64,000 nt of DNA from Ochromonas danica (lineage: Eukaryota > Sar > Chrysophyceae > Chromulinales > Chromulinaceae): positions 62,001 to 126,000 of the forward strand of contig VKHL01000037.1 in the NCBI GenBank assembly GCA_015146655.1, in the 5' to 3' direction. The notes beneath the pieces are model-generated. The model had not been told where the DNA came from and did not search any database. It saw only the letters and a program-made list of their open reading frames with translations. Below are positions 31,103-42,300 of this stretch, piece by piece (the stretch's first letter is position 1; each line of letters begins with the position of its first letter). The position numbers and the translations under genes are program-made.

Positions 31103-32284
31103 ATGGGTTGGCTGTCATCGCTGCTATTCTTGCTCTATGTTTCCAGGGTTATATTTTCATCCCCTGCGCCAAGGCTTCAAAAGAAAGTTGTGCGGTTCTG
31201 TGAGCTGTGCAATGCGGCCTTTGACAAGGTGGGGGACTTCGAGAGGCACTTGACCAGCAAACGCCACTTGGACAGTCTTGCCAGGTCTAAGCCCTTGGAA
31301 GCTCTGTGGGAAGACTTTGTGAGAGATGCTCCTCATTGGTCTGCGGGGTGTTCGCCTCAGGACATTGAGAAGAAGTGGGTGCCAGAGGAACTCTCCTTGC
31401 TGGGACTTCGTCAGCGCAAGCAATGCCTTCATCCAAGTACAAACTTACAAGATCTGTCGCCTTATCAACGGGCAAGGATTTGGAGGTATTTGCGCGACAT
31501 GATAGGCAAAGGTTTCTACCCTGAAGTGGCTCGCGCTGTGGCAAATTTGGACCTCCTGCCCAATAGTCACATGAGAGTGAAAGAGCTCTTCGAATCAGTG
31601 GAATGCTTTCGCAAGATTGAGACCTTTATTATTGATGCCCGCAAAACCTTGAAGGCAGAGGGACTCCCTCTTCCTTCTCGAGTGCTGGATCTTGCCTCTG
31701 GCCACGGCTTGGTTGCGGTGCTTCTTGCCTATCGATTCTCTGATCTCGAAGTGCACGCTTTTGATCTTTATCGCCGACCCAGCTTCAATGTTCTTGTGGA
31801 AGCATTTGAAATGTACGCTTTGAAGCGACCTGGCGCGGAGAAAGTGCTGCCTAACTTGGTTTTCCATGAGTGCGATCTCTCCCAAGCAGCTCCGCTCGCT
31901 GGAAATAGCATTGTTGCGTGCATTCATGGCTGTGGAGAAGTCAATCAAAAGGCAGTTGAGATGGCCATGGAGAACAATGCATGTGGTTGGATTGTCGTAC
32001 CATGCTGCATTAACAAACAGATGTATCTGGGCGATCATTGCTCTGTGGGGCTGCGGGACGATCAGATGCGCCATTGGCTTCTCTGTGGAGCTTTCTCTCA
32101 AAAGTATAAAGCCCAAATGGTCGAAGAAATTAATCCGATCATAACCAATCGAGCTGTCGTTATAGCCGGAGGAGTGAACTGTCCTCAACCTAACAGTACC
32201 GCAGAGCACGAGGAGCAACCTGCTGCTGACAATCTGTTGCGCGCATTCCGTCGCGGTTATCTCCCTCGATTACAACAGTCTTGA
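31103..32284 (+). CDS. C2H2 zinc-finger methyltransferase (Methyltransf_32-like)
   Basis: 393 residues in one exon. A hydrophobic N-terminus (GWLSSLLFLLYVSRVIFSS) looks like a signal peptide or anchor. A U1-type C2H2 finger follows: CELC (33-36) with HLTSKRH ending near 55, as in RNA-binding fingers. The Rossmann methyltransferase part begins with VLDLASGHGLVAVLLA (about 193-208), then acidic motif II (VHAFDLYRR), CIHGCGEVN and IVVPCCIN. HGCGE and VPCC are typical of the TRM13/GSTCD-like Methyltransf_32 group, which suggests RNA, perhaps tRNA, as substrate. The presequence could direct it to the plastid or the secretory path. Substrate is inference. Confidence 0.7.
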   Translation: MGWLSSLLFLLYVSRVIFSSPAPRLQKKVVRFCELCNAAFDKVGDFERHLTSKRHLDSLARSKPLEALWEDFVRDAPHWSAGCSPQDIEKKWVPEELSLLGLRQRKQCLHPSTNLQDLSPYQRARIWRYLRDMIGKGFYPEVARAVANLDLLPNSHMRVKELFESVECFRKIETFIIDARKTLKAEGLPLPSRVLDLASGHGLVAVLLAYRFSDLEVHAFDLYRRPSFNVLVEAFEMYALKRPGAEKVLPNLVFHECDLSQAAPLAGNSIVACIHGCGEVNQKAVEMAMENNACGWIVVPCCINKQMYLGDHCSVGLRDDQMRHWLLCGAFSQKYKAQMVEEINPIITNRAVVIAGGVNCPQPNSTAEHEEQPAADNLLRAFRRGYLPRLQQS

Positions 32285-32690
32285 TAGTTCATTGTTACGA
32301 GCATAAAGCAAATTCTGTCAACTTAGGTGTCAGCTATTGTGACTTCTTTGATAACTTGTATCTCACACACTACCGGCTCCCACCTCACCTTTGGAGTCTG
32401 AGGGATATCGACTGGGTCGCGCTGAGAATCCTGGGAACTAGAAGGCCTATCCTTCCAGTTGAAGAACGTGCTTTCTCTCAGCCGCTTCGGCTCGCAGATG
32501 TTGCAATTGCATCTTTCGGCGTTCTCAATCTCTTCTCTAAACTTGTGATGACGTCAGGTCACAGAAGGACCTCCAGAGTGCCAGATTCTGGATATCTGGA
32601 TCCTTGCCCTCCACCGCTTCCTCACAGTGTGCTGAGCCTGTCCTTCTCCTTCTTGTTGTCCTCCTCTTTTCAGAGGCCTTTGCCTGCTAA
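32285..32690. promoter_or_regulatory. Promoter region of the IleRS gene with a TGACGTCA box
   Basis: No gene of its own is supported. At 32549-32556 lies TGACGTCA, the palindromic site of CREB/ATF-type bZIP factors, 135 bases before the IleRS start. A frame across this region ends on the IleRS start (ATGA overlap), which I consider chance. Confidence 0.4.
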
Positions 32691-35600
32691 ATGACCACTA
32701 GAAGGCAATCCTGCTCATCGTTCTACTTCTTGCTATCAGCTGTCTGCGTTCTCTTGAATTTGTCCGCAATGAGGGCTTTCCGTCTGCAATCTTTGAATCG
32801 TGTCAGAGCCACCACCACCTGGCTAATGCAAAGTAGCCGAGAAGCTGCTGGTGCGACTAAGGGTAAAGGCAAACCCTTGATTGAAAATAAATACGCTGCT
32901 ACGGTATTTTTACCCCAAACAAGTTTTGAGCAGCGCGCTAACTCCGCGCAAAAAGAGCCTGTCACTCAAAAATGGTGGGCTGAGAACCGCATCTATGAGA
33001 AACTGGCCGTCAACAATCCCGGCGAGAAATTTACTCTGCATGATGGACCACCTTATGCAAATGGTGATCTTCACATGGGACATGCCTTGAATAAGATACT
33101 GAAGGACTTTATCAATCGCTATCAGATTATGCGTGGAAGGAAGGTTCGGTATGTTCCTGGATGGGACTGTCATGGTCTTCCCATCGAGTTAAAAGTACTG
33201 CAAGGGATGAAAAGCTCTGAACGAGAGAAACTTACTCCTGTCACACTTCGACAGAAAGCTTCAGAATTTGCCAAAGCTACTGTGGAGAAGCAGAGCAAAG
33301 CATTCCAACGCTTCGGCGTTTGGGGTGATTGGGACCGACCTTACTTGACTCTTGACCCTGAATATGAAGCAGAACAGATTCATGTATTTGGTCAGATGGT
33401 TGCCAAAGGACATATCTATCGAGGTAAAAAGCCTGTCCATTGGAGCCCATCGTCTCGTACCGCTCTCGCTGAAGCAGAGCTGGAATATCCTGACAATCAC
33501 ATCTCTCGATCTATTTATGTTGGCTTCAAGACCACGGAACTCTCTCCTAAGCTGAAAGAACTCGCAGGGAATGCTCAAGATGTTCGCGTGGCAATCTGGA
33601 CAACCACTCCCTGGACCATTCCCGCCAACTTGTAAGGAAATCGAACTCGTTAAATGAATTTTCTCGAAATAAGTAAATGTTGTGTTAATTTTTCTTTAGG
33701 GGTGTGGCTGTTAACGGAGAGTTGGAGTATTGTCTTCTGTCTGTTCCCGAAATCCACGGCCAGACTCGATTCTTGGTGGCTAAGGACCTCGCTGCTCAGG
33801 TTGCCGTCAAGATCGGATATTTGGCTGAAACAATGGGACCTCTCCATGTGAGTGAATCAATCAAGGGACATGATCTTGTAGGAACACGATATTCCCATCC
33901 CCTTTACGAACGTGTTTCGGATGTGTTGATCGGTGGCGATTATATTACCACCGAATCGGGCACTGGTCTTGTGCACACGGCTCCTGGACATGGCCAAGAG
34001 GATTACCAAACTGGACTTAAATACGGTCTTCCACTTTTGTCCCCTGTGGATGATGCTGGATGCTTTACTGCTGAGGCTGGTGAACGATTCGCAGGCCTTA
34101 GTGTTTTGGGGGATGGCAATGCTGCTATAGTGACCGCTTTGCAGGAGACTGGAACGCTTCTCAAAGAGGAGCCTTATAATCACAAGTATCCTTATGACTG
34201 GCGCTCAAAAAAGCCGACGATATTCCGCGCCACTGAGCAATGGTTCGCTAGCTTGTCTGGCTTCCGCGATTTGGCCTTAAATGCTATTGATGACACCACA
34301 TGGGTGCCAATCGTCGGTCGTAACAGAATTGCTTCAATGGTGGAATCCCGCGGTGACTGGTGCATTTCTAGACAACGATCGTGGGGTGTCCCTATTCCAG
34401 TCTTCTATCGTAAAAGTGATCGTGAGCCTCTCATGACCACAGAATCAGTGGCTCACATCGAGCAGATTTTCCGTGAGCATGGTTCAGACGCATGGTGGAC
34501 ATGGTCTGTGGTTGATCTCCTTCCTCCTTCTCTTCGAGAGCAAGCTGATGACTATGTGCGAGGAACAGACACCATGGATGTTTGGTTTGATTCAGGTACT
34601 TCGTGGGCCGGTGTGATGAAAGCGCGTGGAGATCGCCTATCTTTTCCTGCTGATGTCTATCTTGAGGGATCTGATCAATCCCGCGGATGGTTTCAAAGTT
34701 CCTTGCTCACTGCAGTGGCTACCGAGGGTGTAGCTCCTTACAAGACTGTCTTGACGCACGGATTCTTACTTGACGAGAAGGGCTATAAAATGTCCAAATC
34801 TCTTGGTAATACTATGGATCCTTTGATAGTCATTGAAGGCGGTCCAAACCAAAAAGAGCAACCTTCTTATGGTGCGGATACGCTACGCATGTGGGCAGCT
34901 GGTGTTGATTATTCTGGTGATGTTTCGGTTGGGAGCACTATCCTTAAGCACGTTTCGGAGAACTATCGCAAGGTGCGCAACACGATGCGCTATTTGCTCG
35001 GCAGCTTGGGCGATTTCAACCCCCAAGTGGATCGCGTAGCTTATGAAGATCTTCCTTCTGTAGATAAGTACATGCTGGGAGTTCTTTCTTCTTTGGTTGA
35101 AGAAGTGGAGACGGCCTTCGAAACCTATCAGTTCTACAGGGCAACTCAGGCACTAATGAAGTTTGTTTCTCAGGACCTTTCTTCTTTCTATCTTGATACT
35201 TCTAAGGATCGATTGTACATATCTCAAAAAGATGATCTTCGCCGTCGAGCATGCCAGACTGTGCTCCATGAGGTTGTGGAACAACTTTCTGTTGTTTTGG
35301 CGCCATTGTTGCCTCATCTTGCGGAAGAGGTGTGGCAGCATTTACCTTATCCTGCCCCAACCCAATCTGTTTTTGAGAAAGGATGGGTCTCTACTAGTGC
35401 TCGCCATCCTGCTCATGAACAGGAAAAGTGGAAGACCATAGTAAGTTTACGTAATGATGTAAACAAGTGCATCGAGATGGCTCGTCGCGCCAAGCTTATT
35501 GGGGCCTCCATGGAATGTGCCATTTTCCTTTATGCATCTGATGAAAACACGCGAAATCTTCTTCGATCAATGTCTGGAGAGAAGCGCTTTGTGGCTCAGA

Positions 35601-35866
35601 GCAAAGAGACCAATTCTGTGGATGATTTGCGTTTCCTCTTAATGACTTCTCAGGTGACTGTGTGCGATTCAGTCGCTGAAGTTTGCGATGCCTGTCCTCA
35701 ATTTCAGGTTCTTGCGGAGGGCTCTGAAAGCGGCGTGAGTGTTGGTGTATCAAGAACTAAAGGAAAGAAGTGCGAACGCTGTTGGTATTATTGTGAGTCT
35801 GTTGGAGAAGATGCTGCTCATGATGACCTCTGTGAACGTTGTGCCACTATTCTGAAGACTAAATAA
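32691..35866 (+). CDS. ileS: Isoleucyl-tRNA synthetase, plastid-targeted
   Basis: This class I synthetase charges tRNA-Ile. Two exons (32691-33631 and 33700-35866, intron GTAAGG...CTTTAG) give 1035 residues, the size of the bacterial/organellar form. Visible are the HIGH signature DLHMGH (about 126-131), KMSKS (677-681), the editing-domain motif [18 protein letters not shown], and a C-terminal zinc knuckle CERCWYYC ... CERC. The C-terminal zinc module and length point to a bacterial-type enzyme for an organelle. The N-terminus has a hydrophobic core ([13 protein letters not shown]) and then MRA-FRLQS, a signal peptide plus transit peptide with Phe at +1. Dual use in mitochondria is possible, for example from Met27. 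Confidence 0.95.
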
Positions 35867-36326
35867 ATTGTAACAAGGCTAAAGATTTCATTGAGAATGG
35901 TAGGGGCTATTAGGATTAGGATCAGTGAAAGGCGCACGATTGGTGCTGCTTAGCTGAAGGCCCATTGATTTGCTTTCATCGGTAATTATCGGATCCAAAA
36001 GTTCTTTATGATCTTCGTCCAGCTCTTGACATTTGATGGTATTTACTTGTGTGTCCAATCCAATACAGAATACCAGTCGCCGCGAAAGTCTTCCTTCACC
36101 ACAAATCAGTAATTTGGTCAACACCGGAACAGGGACAACCGGGCCTTTGTTCTCACAAAAGCAGCCCACTTCAATCTCTTACACCCCTCACAGCGAAGTC
36201 TAATTTTCCGAGTTTTGTTGTTCGCCTTGTTTGTTTGTTGCCCCAATTCCGGAATTCACCGATGAGGCTTCATTTCCGAATGTGGGATTGCCTTCCTATC
36301 TTCGTGATTGATCGTTGGTCACAAAA
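35867..36326. other. Intergenic region before the giant gene
   Basis: About 460 bases with no supported gene; it should hold the 3' flank of IleRS and the promoter of the giant gene. No distinct motif stands out. Confidence 0.5.
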
Positions 36327-39300
36327 ATGAAGTTAATTCAATTGAAGTTAAAGTTATTGGAGGAGAAAACCCCCAAGGCTATTCAGCTCTGCCCTGACTG
36401 CGAACTTCCCCATGTCATCCTGAACGACTCATCTAGCCAAGTAGTCAAGTTCTCATCCCCCAACCGTGGTAGAGATAGCTTTCCAACGTACGACTCGACT
36501 TTCGCTACAGATTTTAAAATTGTTGTTATCCCCCCTCCGAAAGAATCAATAAGTGATCCTCAGGGATTTCTTGAAGAAGCCCTTCTGTCCATCAAGTGCT
36601 GCCTCAAGGATCCCGCAGTTAAATTCATTTTAGTGCAGCTGCCGAAGTGCACCCCTTCTCCTGGTCTTATGGGGCAGGTTTGGAGCTTCATTACTGGGTC
36701 CGAATCTACTAAAGCGATGAAAATCGAAAATTGGTTAGAGTGTATCAAACACGACTCGATGTCTTCATTCACCTCGCTGAATCGCGACCAACAACAAATC
36801 CCAATACTGTTTTTAATGTTTGAACCGCTTAAATGGCTCATCACACAACGGCGATCTGTTCCAAATATTTTGATGACCAAGCTGGGAGTCTCAGAGCCTG
36901 CAGCCGAACCAAGAAAACCACACCTTTCGGAACTGCTCTCTAAAGTGCTCTCTTCCAGCTCAGCATTAGAGGTGGGTGATTCTAAGCTATTTGAGCAATG
37001 TGAAAGTATTGTGAATGACCATGAGAGATGGGAGGGACTTGACGGGAGTAAATGCGTGGAAGTGATCGCGAGTCGCTGCAATGACCAGAACTTTCTGTGG
37101 ATGATGGAATTGATTCTCCTTATTAGTCGCATTATGACTAATAATCAAAGCCGTTCTAATCATTATACTCCAAAACTGTATTCTGTCCCTTTCGAAAATC
37201 TCTTGCAGTCGCATGTCTTCTCGCGCGACTCGTGGAGTGAAGAGTTAATTTCTTCTTTTGTTCCGTTTGCTCCACAAAGTCAGTTGATCAAGTCCATCGA
37301 GTCCACTCTAAAGGAATATTTGATGGACATGAGCATGAATCACTATTTTATCCTGTTTATCTTTTGGAAGAGACTTTTGGGTAATAATACTCGTGAACTG
37401 GCTGTGTGGAAGGAAGGCATGACCTTCATTTTGACAAAGTCTAAGCTCTTTTCCGCTTATCCCTTTAAAGCTGTTGCTGATTTGAACGAAGCATTAAAAT
37501 CGTTGCAAAGGGATGCTTCAGAGCAGTTCACTGAAGCTCACTATCGAATTGTCTTGGAGATTGTGAAGACATCCCTTGAGTTCCGTAACTTCAAAGATAT
37601 TTCGATCTTAGTAGAACTAAGTCAACAGAAACCTGTGCTAGAGGACTGTCTCATCACTTTACAAGATATTTTAAAAAATATTCTTTATAACGATATTGCT
37701 CGTTCAACGAGCAGGTTTTACCAAGATTGTTGGAACTATTGCAAAGAAGAACAATGGCCAAACAGTCTCCAAGATTGTTTCAGAGAGACAGTTGGTATGA
37801 GAATTTTGGACCTACCTGTTCAAGAGGGGATCAAACGTTGGCTGGATTCAGCAGAGTTTCGAGAAGTCCAACGCCCCAATGAAGATGATTTGAGGTGCTT
37901 TGTCCTCGGAGAAAAGAGCGCGGATCTGTTGAAACTACTAACAATACTGTCTATATTCACTGAAAAGAACCTTCTGTCCATCACCTCTTCCTTCGATATT
38001 TTGAAGCTTTTTCTCAACCGCCTTCTGAAGGAAACGTCTCCGCAAGAGCTTTATGCGCAATTACTTATTAAACAATCTCACTTACTGTCTTTTGTTCTTA
38101 CTGTGAAAGATTATCTTCTCATTTGGCTCAAAAGTATTTCACAAAACACTCGAAGTGGCTTGTTTCCCAACAAGAAAGATAAAGTTGAAGCCGTAAAGAG
38201 AATGTTGTCTTTGGAGATTTATTCACCTTCACCATTTCAAAAAAGCATTTTGGAGAGCTTTATTGACGAGATATTTATTAATCTACAATACAACAGTGAT
38301 GATGAAGGAGATGTTTTCAAGCTGTTTCAGCCTTTTTATATGCCCTCGAATGTTTTCTTTTGGGAAATTATCATAGATCATTGTTTCAAGGTGCTGAAGA
38401 ATCCATTGTCCAAGTTTGAGAATGTTGAATGCTTGCTCGGTTTAATTAAATGCAAAAACCTGAAGACAATGACTTTGACACGTTACATTGAATTTTTAAG
38501 GGTAGCCCAAAACAAGTTAGCCTATGCGTTGCTGAGTCATTTACAAGAAGCTTACTCAAGATGCTTTGATGAAGGAACTTTGAGGAATTTGGCAATCAGT
38601 CGAATAAAGGAATTCGTGCCACTAGTCGATAATCTTGTTTTCATTGAGGATCTCCTAAAGATTACAGCATCTTGTCGCTGGTCTAAGCGTTCCGTTAAGT
38701 TGCTTACCCAGGCTGATGAAGTTATGGACTATTTATCTCAAAGTTGCATTTTTCTCACTCATTTGAAAATCTATGCCCCTGCCTTGATAAAGGAGTTAGA
38801 TGGATCATTCTTGTTTTCCATGCCTAGAGACGAGATGATGCAAGAAACACTATCCACACTGATTGTCCGTCAAGATGGCATTAAAGGATTTGTGCAAGTT
38901 ATTGGCGAGGAACTTTGCTCATTCTTCAAGTATTTCGAAATGAAGAGCTCTCTTTCTATAAGATCTACGCTCTTTGCCCATTTTATGAACAATCCTGTTC
39001 AATTATCAGGTGCTGATGACGGTGACAATGTTCTCGGATTGGTGAAGCGGCTAACCTCTGTGCGAACCATATTCAAGCGAATTCTATCGCTTGGAGGTCC
39101 AAAGCTAACTGTGCGCGAAGTTGTGGAAATCAGCAAAGTGCTGCAGGAGGCTAATCGAGATCCTACTAGAGAATTAGATATTATATCAACTTATTTCGTT
39201 GATGAAATGACAACGAGCTTGCCAATCGAATGGGTCAAGAAGTCTTGGAAGTCTATGGCCGCAGTTTTGGAGTTGTTGAGACTGGTTAAGACTTTAAAAG

Positions 39301-42300
39301 GCTTTATATGCGATGATCCTAACAACAGCAGGCCGAACATTCTTAACCAATTCGGGTTTAGCTGTGCGACCAGCAGTAGCGAATACCTCGAGAAGATTGA
39401 CCTCATAAAACGTTTTGACAATGAAGCTTTCACGGAATGTTTGGATTTAGACCAGTGCAACAACATTTTACAGCAATTACTGGAGCTGAGTGGAGTAAAA
39501 TCAATCAATGATCTCCTTGGGATTGTTCAACTGTTTCAAGCCTTGCCAAAAGCAAATAAGGTTTGGGAGTTTTTTATCTGTCGACCCGAGTATATAGATG
39601 ATAATGCTATGGAATATAATGATGTCTTTGATGAAAAAGTGGAAGAATTTCTTTCTCAACTTGGCGGAGAAGATTATAAATTATTGGATAACTTCAAAGC
39701 TGTTTCGCAATGGATAGCGTTACTTATGGGCTGTCGCGCAAAGTCTTACAAAGAGCTATTTATCACTCTGGCAGGCTCTCCCAAGATCAGGGCTCGGTTA
39801 GACTTAAATAGTGATGTGAATGCTTTCACCCCTTTGATTGTAGCGCAAGACCACATGGACTTTGTCTGTGATCTCTTTCAATACGGTTTGAGCAGTCTTG
39901 ATCAGGTCTTGGGACAGTTTAAAGCAATCCAAAATGGATGTGTCTACGAGCTCTTCCTGGCTAAAATGGAAGTTTACATTACGTACTTTGATCCGAAGCG
40001 ACTATCTCACATTACTCTAAGAGATGAAGAAGTTCGTGATTTTCAACAGCGTCTTGGCTTTGTTCAGCAAGAAGAGAAGGCGAGTGGGTTGGAAATAGGA
40101 AAATACGTCGAGCTGCTTGAAGACTACAGAAGAAAGCTAATAGTCATGCACGATCTGTATTTATTGGGTCATCCACAGTTTGTTCATGAAGTATTGGCAA
40201 TAAAAGCAGGTGGAAGTAGCCCAACATTTCTCGATGATGCTGGTTCATCAAAAAGTTCGCGTTTTATCAAAAATGAAGATATGAATCAGTTGGGCAATAT
40301 ATTAACTGAATGGAAAGCTAACTTGCAGAGCATCATGCGATCCAATAGTGTCTTATCACTCTTCACTAGTGGTATGGCACAACACATAATGCGGGCCATT
40401 GATAAGGAAGATGTGGACCAACTTCTACTCTATGTATGCCATATATACGGTTTGTTGTGTGCAAATGACACATTTAAAGGCAAGCTATCGGCCATATCAT
40501 ACAACAGGTTATTCAATAAGTACTATGATTGGCCGAGCAAATTGAATGCATTGTTCAGCTATCTGGGTCGCCAGAGTGAGCTTTCCAAGCTGTTCCAAAC
40601 TCTACCACCGGCTGGTGGAAAAGAGGGCAATGGCTATTTGTACGTTTGTCTGTCTACTCCAGATGATATTCTCACGGTGCTATGCGACATTTTCCCACAA
40701 AGAGCTCCTCAGTTCTTTGAAATGCTGTGGTGCAAAACTGACATGGCTCTATCAACTCTTGAGAGCTTCCTTATCCGTGCAAAGTGCCATCCTGGTCTAT
40801 CTTTCGCTATTATGGAGGTGGAGCAACTATCTTTGACCTTGCAGCAACGACTGCTCAGAGCTTCCACCGATGACAATGCCATGCGAAATATCTACATCGT
40901 TGATTGTGGCATGTCGATCTTGCATTCAGCTACTTGGCTGAACACGATACAATTGGATGAAATCAGAGAACAAGTAGATGTAAAACGTGTTCTCCAGAAT
41001 TGGAGCAGTGGGAGGAAGTGGACCAATAATTTGCTGTGTTTGGTTGGACCAGAGTGCTGCGGCAAAACGTTTCAAATGCGCAAGCATATTGCTCAAGCGC
41101 AGCAGTCATGCATTCTGGTTGTCACAGAAAGCATGTGCATGCAAGACATTGTTACTCAGTTGACAGGAGCATTGAAGGCTGCCCATCAAACCAAAGAGCT
41201 GCTAATAGCTGTCCAATTGAGTGTGAGCAGCTTTCGCTCTTTTGAGCATCAAGAGGAAAGTCGGCTCCTGAATAGAATCAACCATTTTCTATTCAAGCTT
41301 CTCCTTCTAAACTTTGTCGATGATGAGTCGTCTGATGAGTTTCTTTGTATTCCTCATGAACAAAAGGTTCGTATTGTTGTGGAGCTTCCTCATCATCTTG
41401 GCTTATCTCACGGAACAAGCTCTTCTTCCGCTTTCCCAGTTCTTCTTCATTTGGGCAAGTTTGTAGATGCTTCAACTCGTCCATATGAAATCGATGCAAA
41501 TGCTTTGCATGTTGCCAAATACTTGGCAGCATTGGAGAATGGAACTATTGATAACCTTTATCAAGCATCAGTCGGGAAAGATGTAGTTTTTGTTCTAGAT
41601 AACTCAGGAAGCATGTCGGGAGAGCCACTGGATGCTTGCAAAGATTCACTTCTTAACATCATATTCCCATCCAAACTCAGTGCAGCTGACAATGCTGGTC
41701 TTATAATCTTTAATGGAGAGATCAACGCCCATGTGAATATCAATCAGTGGTCAAGTGCTCATCGAAGTCAGATGGAAGAAACTTTGAGAAAGTCGCGGGC
41801 TGCTGGTGGTACCAATATGTGGAAGGCAGTTGAAAGTGGCATAAAATCTCTCATATCCATCCAGAATAGAAATCCAAAATGGTTGGTTGTTTTAACTGAT
41901 GGCGCATCGCAAGATCAAAGTCAAATTGTCGATAGTATTCTTAGAACAGCTGCTGGATCCGTGATGAAGTTTATATTTATTACTATTGGGTTGCATGATA
42001 GCTACAAGCAGCCTATTCAAAATACTTGCATGCGGCAGAAGGGCGATGTGATAATCAGCATTGATCAAGGCTCTAGAGATGCCATTCATCAAGCATGGAC
42101 CGAAGTTGGAGAACTTCTCACAGTTAGTCAGCAGATTGAGAAGCAGGGAGAATCCATTTCTGATGAGAAGAGCTGGCGATTGTTGAAGAAATATATGAAA
42201 CTAGACGAAGAGCATCACCGTCGCTGGACAAGATTGCATATGACCTTCTGGATCAGATATATGAGAAGGCGTTGCGATATTCTTGCTTCCTCCGAGACAT

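Noticed and set aside
32281-32694. 137-codon frame whose stop overlaps the IleRS start
   Set aside because: ATGA overlaps mark bacterial operons; this is a eukaryotic promoter region and the product has no domain.
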